The notes beneath the pieces are model-generated. The model saw nothing but the letters and a program-made list of their open reading frames with translations, ran no database searches and was not told the origin of the DNA. From NCBI RefSeq assembly GCF_008807415.1, contig NZ_CP043626.1:1922001-1986000 (forward strand): a stretch of 64,000 bases of DNA. The letters run 5' to 3'. Positions 56,582 through 64,000 of this stretch are shown piece after piece; positions within the stretch are counted from its first letter, which is position 1; every line of letters begins with the position of its first letter. The translations under genes were made by a program, and so were the position numbers. Source of the DNA: Pseudomonas denitrificans (nom. rej.). Its GTDB lineage: Bacteria > Pseudomonadota > Gammaproteobacteria > Pseudomonadales > Pseudomonadaceae.

Positions 56582-58012
56582 TCAGCCCTCCAGGGTGTTG
56601 AGGAAGTCCATCGCCTCGCGATGGGACTGTTCGGACGCGGCGCAGGTGATCTTGTCGTCGCCGCCATTCTTCTCGCTGTAGCGCTGGATGGCGCCGACGA
56701 CGTAGCGGCTCGGGCGGCCACAGGCGCAGGGCGCATCCCACTCGACGGTGACTTCGTCACCGGTGATGAAACCGCCCCAGTGCACGTCAGCGCCCAGGTC
56801 GAAGAAGGCCGCGCGGCCAGTCTGCCGCCCCTTGCGCGGCAGCGGCTTGCTGGTTTCGGGGTCGAGCAGGCACGGAATCGCGGTATGCGCGAAGTGGTAG
56901 TGGCCGTGCTCGCAACGCAGGTGCGAACCACTGACCACCTCGGACATTGCGTAAGACTCGTACAGCGCCTTCACGCCGGTGAAGCGCATCACCTCCTCGC
57001 GCCAGCCCTCGGGCTGGACCACGCCCTTGGCGCCGCCGGTGGTGATGATGTACGACTCGCGGTCGAACACCCCTTCCAATCCGCGCTCCAAGCCCGCCTT
57101 GGCCATGTTGTGGAGCAGGTTCCAGGTGCCGCCGATGTAGACCCGCTTGCCCTTCAAGCGGGTGGCGATGTCCTCGAAGAAGGTCGCGAGGTGCTGCGGC
57201 ATCTCGGCCTGCTGACGGTCGAAGGCCTCTTTCTTGGCCAGCATCTCCGGTGCCACCACCAGGCGGTCGAGGGTGCCCTTGGCATGGGCGGCGCGCAGCT
57301 TGGCGCCCAGGTGCAGGACATCGCTGGACAAGGTCGAGGGATAGGCCGGATGGAAGTGCGAGGCATCCGGCAGCAGTACGCGGGTGATCGCGGTCACGCC
57401 GCGCAGGTGGCTGAGATAGCCCTTGCTATAGTACGGATAGGCCGTGTGCATTTCCGGCTGCGGCGTCTGCGGGCCTCGCATGTTCCAGGCGAACAGCCGG
57501 CGCACTTGCGCCGCCTTTTCGAACTCGCGGGCACTGCATGGCAGGAACGACAGGGTGCCGGAGGTGCCGGAGGTATGGCTGATGATCAGCTGCGGCACCT
57601 CGCGATCCATGGTCTCGAACCAGTCGTCGAGCCCCTTGCAAGCGCTGACGTCAGCCGCGAGTATCGCCTCGCCGACCTCCGGGGTGACCAGTTTGGCCAG
57701 CCATTTGTTGATCGCGGTGAAGTTGTTCTTCTCCAGCAGCGACGGCGGATAGGACTTGAACACGGTGTGCTCGAACAGCAGCGGGACCAAGTCGTCGAGT
57801 TGCTCGATGCGCTCCACGCCTTCGCCGTCGGCGAGCTTCTTCAGCACCGGGATGCGCTCGCGCAGTTCGGCGAAACGGCGCTGGAGGCCGGCGAGCTGGA
57901 GCGCGTCGATCTCGGCGCGGGGCATTTGCTCCCAGGTCTGGCGGCAGTGGTTGGCGAGGGCTTCGGGATCGCTGAGCAGCAGCTCCACCCGTTGGTCGAT
58001 TGTTCTTGTCAT
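56582..58012 (-). CDS. LuxE-like acyl-protein synthetase
   Basis: 476 residues. The ATP-binding loop is LIISHTSGTSGTLSF; further blocks are HPAYPSTLSSDVLHLG, YIGGTWNLLHNMAKAGLE and YESYAMSEVVSG. It is longer than lux-operon LuxE (about 370 residues), with an extended C-terminal part (DLGADVHWGGFITGDEV, CGRPSRYVVGAIQRYSEK) as in ANL-fold ligases. It likely activates a free acid to the acyl-adenylate and transfers it to itself or to LuxC. It heads the LuxE-LuxC-ADH operon and is preceded by a TetR gene. Confidence 0.9.
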   Translation of the reverse strand: MTRTIDQRVELLLSDPEALANHCRQTWEQMPRAEIDALQLAGLQRRFAELRERIPVLKKLADGEGVERIEQLDDLVPLLFEHTVFKSYPPSLLEKNNFTAINKWLAKLVTPEVGEAILAADVSACKGLDDWFETMDREVPQLIISHTSGTSGTLSFLPCSAREFEKAAQVRRLFAWNMRGPQTPQPEMHTAYPYYSKGYLSHLRGVTAITRVLLPDASHFHPAYPSTLSSDVLHLGAKLRAAHAKGTLDRLVVAPEMLAKKEAFDRQQAEMPQHLATFFEDIATRLKGKRVYIGGTWNLLHNMAKAGLERGLEGVFDRESYIITTGGAKGVVQPEGWREEVMRFTGVKALYESYAMSEVVSGSHLRCEHGHYHFAHTAIPCLLDPETSKPLPRKGRQTGRAAFFDLGADVHWGGFITGDEVTVEWDAPCACGRPSRYVVGAIQRYSEKNGGDDKITCAASEQSHREAMDFLNTLEG

Positions 58013-58148
58013 GGCGCATGGGTCCTCGATTCACCCGTCCGCGCCAAGGCGCGGAGGACCGGCCGCCCGTCGCGGGCTGCCTTCTTGGTGCAGCCAGTCT
58101 AGGGGCGCAAGAGGTTGCGCTGTTCCGGATTCCGGCACCTGCAAATTC

Positions 58149-58184
58149 AGATTAAATATCTGTTTTAAAAGGATTTTTTAATCT
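58149..58184. promoter_or_regulatory. AT-rich inverted repeats between the TetR and LuxE-like genes
   Basis: AGATTAAA (58149-58156) and TTTAATCT (58177-58184) form a perfect 8-bp inverted repeat; within it CAGAT...ATCTG (58148-58162) forms a second dyad. This is the only AT-rich patch in the 58013-58182 gap and could be the TetR operator and luxE-like promoter, or the tetR terminator. Confidence 0.45.
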
Positions 58185-58905
58185 AACTTGATTTGGCTTC
58201 CAAATCTTCCGCGGTGAGCAGCGCATGGAGCATGCGCGCCAGCAGTCGCAGGGTGTCGGCTTCAACCAGGTAGTTCGGTCGCTCGATGACCAGCGCCCGC
58301 GGCAGCGCGGTCACCGCGTGGTAGGCCAGGAACCCCGCCTTCTCGCGGTCGCGCACCAGCACCTGCGAGGAGAAACGCCGTACCAGCGCCGGAATCGCCT
58401 CGGAGGTCCAGAAGCCTTCCGAGCGCACCATTTCCAGACGCATCAGCTCCGCGTGGTAGGCGGCCTTGACGCTCAGGTCGGAGTCCAGCTGCAGCCAGCG
58501 ATGCAGGTTGGCGAGGCCGGACTGCAGGAGCATTTCGATGCCGTCCAGCAGGGTCGCCGAGACCGGCAGCTTCTCCAGGCTGGTGATCACCTCGCGGCGC
58601 GCCTCGCGACGGTAGTCCTCGAAGATCGCCGCGACCAGCGATTCGATGGTCGGGAAGTACTCGTAGATGGAGCTGATGGCGACCCCGGCGTGCTCGGCGA
58701 GGCGGTGCACGCTGAGCGCCGCCCTGCCCTCGCGTTCGAGAATCTGCCGGCCGGTGAGCATCAGTGCTTCCACCAGAGCCACCGAACGAGCCTGGCGCGG
58801 CCGCTTGCGCTGACGCGCCGGCAATTCGACGCACAGCAACGGCTCTTCCGCCGGTGCAGGACCGGGGACGTCCCGCGGCGGCTTGCTGCCGGACTTGCGG
58901 GTCAT
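58183..58905 (-). CDS. TetR-family transcriptional regulator
   Basis: 240 residues. After a Pro-rich leader of about 30 residues, the HTH reads RQARSVALVEALMLTGRQIL, AALSVHRLAEHAGVAISSIY and EYFPTIESLVAAIF. The C-terminal ligand domain is all-helical with no recognisable signature. Its start overlaps the stop of the upstream acyl-CoA dehydrogenase gene by 4 bases. A likely target is the LuxE-LuxC-ADH operon directly downstream, and the ligand may be an acyl-CoA, as for many TetR proteins of this setting (inference). Confidence 0.92.
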   Translation of the reverse strand: MTRKSGSKPPRDVPGPAPAEEPLLCVELPARQRKRPRQARSVALVEALMLTGRQILEREGRAALSVHRLAEHAGVAISSIYEYFPTIESLVAAIFEDYRREARREVITSLEKLPVSATLLDGIEMLLQSGLANLHRWLQLDSDLSVKAAYHAELMRLEMVRSEGFWTSEAIPALVRRFSSQVLVRDREKAGFLAYHAVTALPRALVIERPNYLVEADTLRLLARMLHALLTAEDLEAKSS

Positions 58906-60023
58906 GGTGTTTGGAGCGAGGCGGCGTCACCCAGCAGCGACTGGGCGATCAGTCGCTGGTGCCATTCGGTGCTGCCTTCGCAAAGCGGCAACGCGATGGC
59001 TTCCCGCGCCAGGCGCTCCACGTCGAAGGCCCTGGCCAGGCCATCGGCACCGTGCAATTGCACGGCGTCGCGGCAGACCCGCACGGCCATCTCCCCGGCG
59101 TACCACTTCGCCATGGCAACCTGCAGGTCGCAGGCCTGGCCGTCATCCAGCAGCTCATAGGCGCGCAGGCAGAGCAGCCGCGCCGCGTCCACCAGCGTAG
59201 CCATCTGAGCCAGCGGCGCCGCCAAAGTCATTGAGGCGTCCTCGCGGCGTCCGGCGCACTCCAGACATAGATCCAGCGCCGCGCGCATCAGGCCGACGCC
59301 AAGCAGGCCGGTGTCGATGCGTGCCGCCGTCAGCGCCCGCAGGCTGTCCCGCAGCTCGGCGCCCAGCAACTGGCTGGCCGGCACCCGCGTGCCGCTAAAG
59401 CAAATTTGCGCAGTGGAATGCGAGTTCAACGCGATCCGCTCGCTGTTGCGCGCCACGAACCCGTGGGCACGGCGCTCCACCAGCAGGTGAATGCAGCTGC
59501 CGTCCTCGATACGAGCCGCAAGCACGACAAAGTCGGCGTAGCGCCCATTGGCCACCCAGGCCTGCTCACCATCGAGGACGAACTCGTCGCCTTCCCGGCG
59601 AGCGGTCACCGTGCCAGCAGTCTCCGCCTCATCGAGGCAGAAGGCGCCGAAGCCCCGTCCGCTGAGGATGTCGGGCAGATATCGCTCACCGGCTGCCGCC
59701 TGTTGAGGCGGCAGTGCGGCCAGGAAAGCGGCGATGGCCTTGTTGGTCTTCACGCACAAGGCGACGTCCGCCGAAACCCTAGCCAGCTCCTCGAAGAGCA
59801 TCGCCTCAGTATGCCGCGCCAGGCCCAGGCCGCCCTGCTCCTCGCTGAGGCTGGCGCCGGGCAGTCCGAACTCGGCAAGACCCTGGGTCAGCTCGCGCAT
59901 ATGCCCCTTGGGGATCGGCCGATCACGGGATTCCCGGACCACCGGCAGCACCTCGCGCTGGAGGAAGGTGCGAAAGCTCGCTACCGCCAGGCGCTGTGCG
60001 TCGTTCGGCATGTCGTTGTGCAT
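58902..60023 (-). CDS. Acyl-CoA dehydrogenase-like protein (divergent)
   Basis: 373 residues from MHNDMPNDAQRLAVASFRTF. The fold is kept (PGASLSEEQGGLGLARHTEAM; AKWYAGEMAVRVCRDAVQLHG), but the flavin block is unusual, AFCLDEAETAGTVTARREGD, and the region after the C-terminal GGxG motif reads GADGLARAFDVERLAREAIA. The substrate is likely distinct. The ATG at 60023 with AGAAAGGAC upstream is used; longer frames lack similarity. It is 109 bases downstream of the next acyl-CoA dehydrogenase gene and overlaps tetR. Confidence 0.88.
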   Translation of the reverse strand: MHNDMPNDAQRLAVASFRTFLQREVLPVVRESRDRPIPKGHMRELTQGLAEFGLPGASLSEEQGGLGLARHTEAMLFEELARVSADVALCVKTNKAIAAFLAALPPQQAAAGERYLPDILSGRGFGAFCLDEAETAGTVTARREGDEFVLDGEQAWVANGRYADFVVLAARIEDGSCIHLLVERRAHGFVARNSERIALNSHSTAQICFSGTRVPASQLLGAELRDSLRALTAARIDTGLLGVGLMRAALDLCLECAGRREDASMTLAAPLAQMATLVDAARLLCLRAYELLDDGQACDLQVAMAKWYAGEMAVRVCRDAVQLHGADGLARAFDVERLAREAIALPLCEGSTEWHQRLIAQSLLGDAASLQTP

Positions 60024-60106
60024 GTCCTTTCTCCCATCCCCGTTATACCGGAGCCACTCGTAGTAGCGGCGATCGTGCAAGCCTATGCCGCGCGCGCGGC
60101 AGAGCG

Positions 60107-60124
60107 CCTCCCCCCACGGGGAGG
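60107..60124 (-). repeat. C/G foldback hairpin
   Basis: A perfect 7-bp stem CCTCCCC / GGGGAGG with a 4-base loop, just before the stop of the acyl-CoA dehydrogenase gene at 60133. It is the clearest of several similar foldbacks in gaps of this island, for example 26637-26653 and 43243-43269. Confidence 0.5.
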
Positions 60125-60132
60125 GGTAAGCC

Positions 60133-61281
60133 TTATGCCAGGTTGCGCGAGATGATGAGCTTCTGGATGTGGCTGGTGCCTTCATAGATCTTGGTCACCC
60201 GCACATCGCGGCAGTAGCGCTCCACCGGGAAATCGGCGAGGTAGCCATAGCCGCCGTGGACCTGCAGCGCGTCGGAGCACACCTGCTCGGCCATCTCGCT
60301 GGCGAACAGCTTGGCCATCGAGGCCTCCTTGGCGCATGGCACCTCGGCCTCGCACAGGCGCGCGGCGTGCAGTAGGAACTGGCGCGAAAGCTCGACGCGG
60401 GTCGCCATGTCAGCCAGGTCGAAGGCCACGCCTTGCAGCTGGATGATTGGCGCGCCGTAGGCTTCACGCTCCTTGGCGTACTTCACCGCGGCATCCAGCG
60501 CGGCTCGGGCCGTACCGGTAGCCACTGCGGCGATGGCCACGCGCCCTTCGGACAGCGAACCCATCACGGCGCGGTAGCCGCTGCCCTCCTCGCCCAGCAG
60601 GTTATTGGCCGGGATCCGGCAGTCGTCCAGCTGGATCTGCGCAACGTGCGCCGAGCGCTGGCCCATCTTGTGCTCCACGCAGGCCACCACGTAGCCAGGA
60701 TGCTCCTGCGGGTCGACGATCAGCAGGCTGCTGCCGCGCTTGCCGGCATTCTTGTCGGTCACCGCCAGCACCAGGCCGACCCCGGCCTCGCTGCCGTTGG
60801 AGATGAATTGCTTGCTGCCGTTGAGCACGTAGCTGTCGCCGTCGCGGCGCGCGCTGGTCCGGAAAGCGCCGGTGTCCGAGCCGGCATGCGGCTCGCTGAG
60901 CAGGAAGGCGCCGATGCGGCTGCCGTCGGCGATGCCCGGCAGGTATTTGCGCTTCTGTTCCTCGTTACCCAGGCGGGCGATGGCCATGCCCACCGAGTTG
61001 TGCACGTGGATCAGGGTGGCGAAGCCGGTGTCGGCGGCAGCGAATTCCTCGATGGCCAGGCAGTACTCGACGAAGCTGGTGCCCGAGCCGCCGTACTCTT
61101 CGGGCACCAGCATGCCCAGGAAGCCCAGCTCGGCCACGGCTTGCAGTTCGGCGCGCGGCCAGGCGGCGGTGCGGTCGCGCTCGGCGGCGGTGGGTGCCAC
61201 CACTTCGGCGGCGACCTTGCGCGCCGAGTCGCGGATCAGCAGTTCCAGTTCGCTCAGGAAGACAGCGGATGTATCGGTCAT
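60133..61281 (-). CDS. Acyl-CoA dehydrogenase (short/branched-chain type)
   Basis: 382 residues. All canonical motifs are present: LVPEEYGGSGTSFVEYCLAI, LSEPHAGSDTGAFRTSARRD, YVLNGSKQFISNG, RVAIAAVATGTARAALDAAV, YGAPIIQLQGVAFDLADM and GGYGYLADFPVERYCRDV. It is the close paralogue of the frameshifted gene at 41989. The style is that of short/branched-chain dehydrogenases that use ETF. The ATG follows GAGGTAAG. It lies 69 bases after the RND gene. Confidence 0.94.
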   Translation of the reverse strand: MTDTSAVFLSELELLIRDSARKVAAEVVAPTAAERDRTAAWPRAELQAVAELGFLGMLVPEEYGGSGTSFVEYCLAIEEFAAADTGFATLIHVHNSVGMAIARLGNEEQKRKYLPGIADGSRIGAFLLSEPHAGSDTGAFRTSARRDGDSYVLNGSKQFISNGSEAGVGLVLAVTDKNAGKRGSSLLIVDPQEHPGYVVACVEHKMGQRSAHVAQIQLDDCRIPANNLLGEEGSGYRAVMGSLSEGRVAIAAVATGTARAALDAAVKYAKEREAYGAPIIQLQGVAFDLADMATRVELSRQFLLHAARLCEAEVPCAKEASMAKLFASEMAEQVCSDALQVHGGYGYLADFPVERYCRDVRVTKIYEGTSHIQKLIISRNLA

Positions 61282-61350
61282 GGTGCTTACCTCGAAATCA
61301 GCGTGAATCGTCAGGAATGCCGGCGCGCAACGGTGCCGCCGGCAGGATGG

Positions 61351-63810
61351 TCAAACGCAACGGGCTATCGGTTGATCGTGCCGTTCAGCCTGCACCGGCG
61401 AGGCCGCGACGCGGCGGCCGGGCTCGCCGCGGCCGCGCAGCAGGAAGTGCGAGAGCGCGGGGATCAGAACCAGGGCGCCGAGCATGTTCCAGACGAACAT
61501 GAAGGTCAGCAGGATGCCCATGTCGGCCTGGAACTTGATCGGCGACCAGGCCCAGGTGACGACACCGGCGGCCAGGGTGACGCCGACCAGCGCCACCACC
61601 TTGCCGGTGAAGCGCAGGGCTTCGCGGTAGGCTTCGGCCAGGCTCGCACCGTTACGCTGGCTGGCCAGCTGGATGCTCAGCAGGTAGAGCGCGTAGTCGA
61701 CGCCAATGCCGACGCCCAGCGCGATCACCGGTAGGGTGGCGACTTTCACGCCGATGCCCAGCAGTACCATCAGCGCCTCGCAAAGCACCGATGTGATCAC
61801 CAGCGGCACGACCGCGACTATCACCGCGCGCCAGCTGCGGAAGGTGATGAAGCACAGCACCACCACGGCCGCGTAGACGTACAGCAACATGCTGAAGTTG
61901 GCCTTCTCCACCACGATGTTGGTCGCCGCCTCTATGCCGGCGGTGCCGGCAGCGAGAAGGAACTGGCGCTCCGGCGTGCTGTGCTCGTCGGCGAAGCGCG
62001 AGGCCGCATCGACCACCCGCTCCAGGGTGTCGGCCTTGTGGTCGGCGAGGTAGGCCACCACCGGCATGATCGAGCACTCAGTGTTGAACAGCTCGGGGTT
62101 GGTGGTGCTCGCGGTACGCGCTGCGTAGTTGAGCACGTCCTGGTTCGGCGACAGGGTCAGCCACTTGTTGCTGCCCTCGTAGGAGCCGGCGGTGATCTTG
62201 CGCACGGCGTCGGCCAGCGACACGGTGCTCTGCACGCCCGGCACCTGCTGCAGGGTCCAGCCCAGACGGTCGACCTCGATCAGCGTCCTGTAGTCCAGGC
62301 AGCCCTCGGCGGGCGTCTTGACGATCACCGCGAACTGGTCGCTGGAGAGTGTGTACTTGCCGGTGATGTAGGCGTTGTCCAGGTTGTAGCGCGAATGCGG
62401 GCGCAACTCGGAAGCGCCGGCGTCCAGGTCGCCGATCTTCAGGTGCGTGCTCACCGCGAAGCCGCCCGCCGCCAGCACGGCCGCACCGGCCAGCAGCAGC
62501 GTGGCCCAGCGCCGCTCGGTTAAGCGCTCCAGCAGTGTCCAGACACCGCCGATCTCGCGCTGCTCGGCACGCAGGCTGCGTGCGGCGGCGTGGGGGCTGA
62601 CGCCGGTGTAGGACAACATCACCGGCAGCAGGATCAGGTTGGTGAACACCAGCAGCGCGACGCCGATGGACGCGGTGATCGCCAGGTCCTTGATCACCGG
62701 AATATCGATCAGCATGAGCACGGCGAAGCCCACGGCGTCGGCGGCCAGCGCGGTTAGACCGGCAAGGAACAGGCGGCGGAACGTATAGCGCGCCGCCACC
62801 AGGCGGTGAGTGCCGCGACCGATGTCCTGCATGATGCCGTTCATCTTCTGCGCGCCGTGCGACACGCCGATGGCGAAGACCAGGAACGGCACCAGGATCG
62901 AATACGGGTCCAGCTCGTAGCCCAGCAGCGCGATCAGCCCCAGCTGCCAGAGCACCGCGGCGCACGAGCAGCCCAGCACCAGCAGCGTGCTGCGCAGGCA
63001 GCGGGTCCAGGCGAAGATGATCGCCGCGGCGATGGCCGCAGCCACAGCGAAGTAGAGGATCATCTGGCTGAGGCCGTCGAGCAGGTCGCCGACTACCTTG
63101 GAGAAGCCGACAATGTGCACCTGGATGTCGGCGCTGCCTTGGGCGCCGGCGTACTTGGCGCGAATCGCTTCGAGGCGCTTGGACAGTTCCCAGTAGTCGA
63201 TGGCCTTGCCGCTCTCGGCATCCCTGTCCAGCAGCGGGACGAACACCATGCTCGAGCGGTAGTCGCTGCCGATCAGGTTACCCAGCAGCTGCGCGCGGCC
63301 TATGTTCTGCCGCAGTTGCTCGATGTTGGCGGGCGAGCCGGAATAGTTGTCCGGCATCACCGGGCCGCCGGCGAACCCCTCTTCGGTGACCTCGTTCCAG
63401 CGCACCACCGGCATCCACAACGATTTCACGTTGGCACGGTCGACGCCCGGGGTTAGGAAAAGGTCGTCATTTATGTGCTTGAGCACCTGCAGGTAAGCCG
63501 GGTCGAAGATGTCGCCCTTGCGATTCTCGACCACCACCCGCACCGCGTTGCCCAGACCCTTGAGCTCGTCGCGGTTGGCCAGGAAGTTGCGGATGTACGG
63601 CTGGTTGTGCGGGATGGTCTTCTCGAAGGCGGCGTTGAGCGTCAGCCCGCGCGTCTGCCAGCCGAGCAGCCCGCTGACGAGCACGCAAAGCAGCACGACC
63701 AGCAGTCGATTGTTGAAGATCAGGCGCTCCAGGCGGCTGCCCGAAGCGTGGTCGAAATCCCGCAGGTCGCTGATGCTCAGCAGCTTGTCGGTGGAATTGG
63801 TCGCAGTCAT
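61351..63810 (-). CDS. MMPL/RND-family transporter
   Basis: 819 residues with two RND halves: a first membrane helix (LLVVLLCVLVSGLLGW), a periplasmic domain of about 170 residues, five membrane helices (LILYFAVAAAIAAAIIFAW, TLLVLGCSCAAVLWQLGLIA, PYSILVPFLVFAIGVSHGAQ, LTALAADAVGFAVLMLIDIP), a second extracytoplasmic domain and another membrane block ending VRLSHFLLRGRG-like (ALSHFLLRGRGEPGRR). The GVSHGAQKMN and GIGVDYALYLLS blocks are typical of MMPL/SSD members, which move lipids or sterol-like molecules. It is in one operon with the partial YCF48-like gene upstream. Transport of the hydrophobic substrate is inferred. Confidence 0.92.
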   Translation of the reverse strand: MTATNSTDKLLSISDLRDFDHASGSRLERLIFNNRLLVVLLCVLVSGLLGWQTRGLTLNAAFEKTIPHNQPYIRNFLANRDELKGLGNAVRVVVENRKGDIFDPAYLQVLKHINDDLFLTPGVDRANVKSLWMPVVRWNEVTEEGFAGGPVMPDNYSGSPANIEQLRQNIGRAQLLGNLIGSDYRSSMVFVPLLDRDAESGKAIDYWELSKRLEAIRAKYAGAQGSADIQVHIVGFSKVVGDLLDGLSQMILYFAVAAAIAAAIIFAWTRCLRSTLLVLGCSCAAVLWQLGLIALLGYELDPYSILVPFLVFAIGVSHGAQKMNGIMQDIGRGTHRLVAARYTFRRLFLAGLTALAADAVGFAVLMLIDIPVIKDLAITASIGVALLVFTNLILLPVMLSYTGVSPHAAARSLRAEQREIGGVWTLLERLTERRWATLLLAGAAVLAAGGFAVSTHLKIGDLDAGASELRPHSRYNLDNAYITGKYTLSSDQFAVIVKTPAEGCLDYRTLIEVDRLGWTLQQVPGVQSTVSLADAVRKITAGSYEGSNKWLTLSPNQDVLNYAARTASTTNPELFNTECSIMPVVAYLADHKADTLERVVDAASRFADEHSTPERQFLLAAGTAGIEAATNIVVEKANFSMLLYVYAAVVVLCFITFRSWRAVIVAVVPLVITSVLCEALMVLLGIGVKVATLPVIALGVGIGVDYALYLLSIQLASQRNGASLAEAYREALRFTGKVVALVGVTLAAGVVTWAWSPIKFQADMGILLTFMFVWNMLGALVLIPALSHFLLRGRGEPGRRVAASPVQAERHDQPIARCV

Positions 63811-63835
63811 CACGTTACCCCGAATACCTTTGTTC

Positions 63836-64000
63836 TCACTGCGCGCGCTCCAGGCGCACACCACCGATGCCAGCCAACGCGACGCCCGCCTGCGGCGCCG
63901 GCGCCGGCGCCACCGCGAAGTTCGGTGCGACGCGGGCCAGCTTCACGCGCTGGAAGGTTGCCCCGCCATCGCGGGAGTGCAGCAGTTCGCCGGCCTGGCT
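63836..64000 (-). CDS. YCF48-like beta-propeller protein, C-terminal end only
   Basis: The minus-strand frame entering from the right edge reads GELLHSRDGGATFQRVKLAR, then an Ala/Pro tail and LAGIGGVRLERAQ before a TGA at 63836-63838. The SRDGG.TF block is the BNR/YCF48 repeat end. Such exported propellers are usually encoded beside MMPL and DUF1329/DUF1302 genes, as here. The start lies outside the window. Confidence 0.7.
   Translation of the reverse strand, partial: SQAGELLHSRDGGATFQRVKLARVAPNFAVAPAPAPQAGVALAGIGGVRLERAQ

Noticed and set aside
53932..58012. Bioluminescence operon
   Set aside because: LuxC and LuxE homologues are present but no luciferase subunits or LuxD are found in the window.

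Overview
The window looks like a GC-rich Pseudomonas chromosome, probably from the P. aeruginosa / P. nitroreducens / P. citronellolis side of the genus. The basis is the very P. aeruginosa-like electron-transfer flavoprotein pair, Pseudomonas-type REP elements, a dif site of Pseudomonas/E. coli type, and a large fatty-acyl/terpenoid/steroid-style catabolic island. The species name is a guess.

Left part (1-8.6 kb): a truncated membrane protein, then a very large CheB-CheR-PAS-histidine kinase-receiver fusion. Next comes the chromosome-dimer resolution site dif (5457-5484), marking the replication terminus, followed by AT-richer DNA. That DNA holds a small protein and a tyrosine-recombinase relative that has lost its catalytic residues. 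An IS3-family element (7307-8562), itself broken by a stop codon and a 5-bp duplication, closes this part.

Middle part (8.6-24.8 kb): an adhesion locus read entirely on the minus strand. It holds a BvgA/EvgA-like response regulator, a BvgS-like hybrid kinase, an unusual receiver-HTH-PAS-pseudokinase fusion, a stand-alone pseudo-receiver, a TPR-like exported protein, a 1916-residue trimeric autotransporter adhesin and a BamE/SmpA-like lipoprotein. A shared TTCCTAC motif lies in front of the regulator, the pseudo-receiver and the TPR/adhesin genes. An IS1182-family element and a solitary inverted IS3-type end (24763-24796) close the region, so the adhesin locus sits between two inverted ends of related insertion sequences.

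Right part (24.8-64 kb): a catabolic island. It begins with etfBA and a truncated sulfatase, then has three blocks of beta-oxidation genes. Block 1 (27-35 kb): acyl-CoA dehydrogenase, FadB-like fusion, thiolase, SDR, CoA ligase. Block 2 (35-46 kb): DUF1329, MaoC, a heteromeric-type acyl-CoA dehydrogenase pair, SCP2-type thiolase, enoyl-CoA hydratase, acyl-CoA dehydrogenase, MalT-like LuxR activator. Block 3 (46-64 kb): enoyl-CoA hydratase, SCP2-type thiolase, MFE-2-like SDR, second CoA ligase, two DUF1254/1214 envelope proteins, alcohol dehydrogenase, LuxC/LuxE acyl reductase pair, TetR, two acyl-CoA dehydrogenases, an MMPL/RND transporter and a YCF48-like protein. Together these suggest uptake, activation and chain shortening of a hydrophobic, probably branched or cyclic, alcohol/aldehyde/acid; the substrate cannot be named from sequence. 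Three genes here carry five single-base frameshifts, which look more like base-calling errors than real decay.
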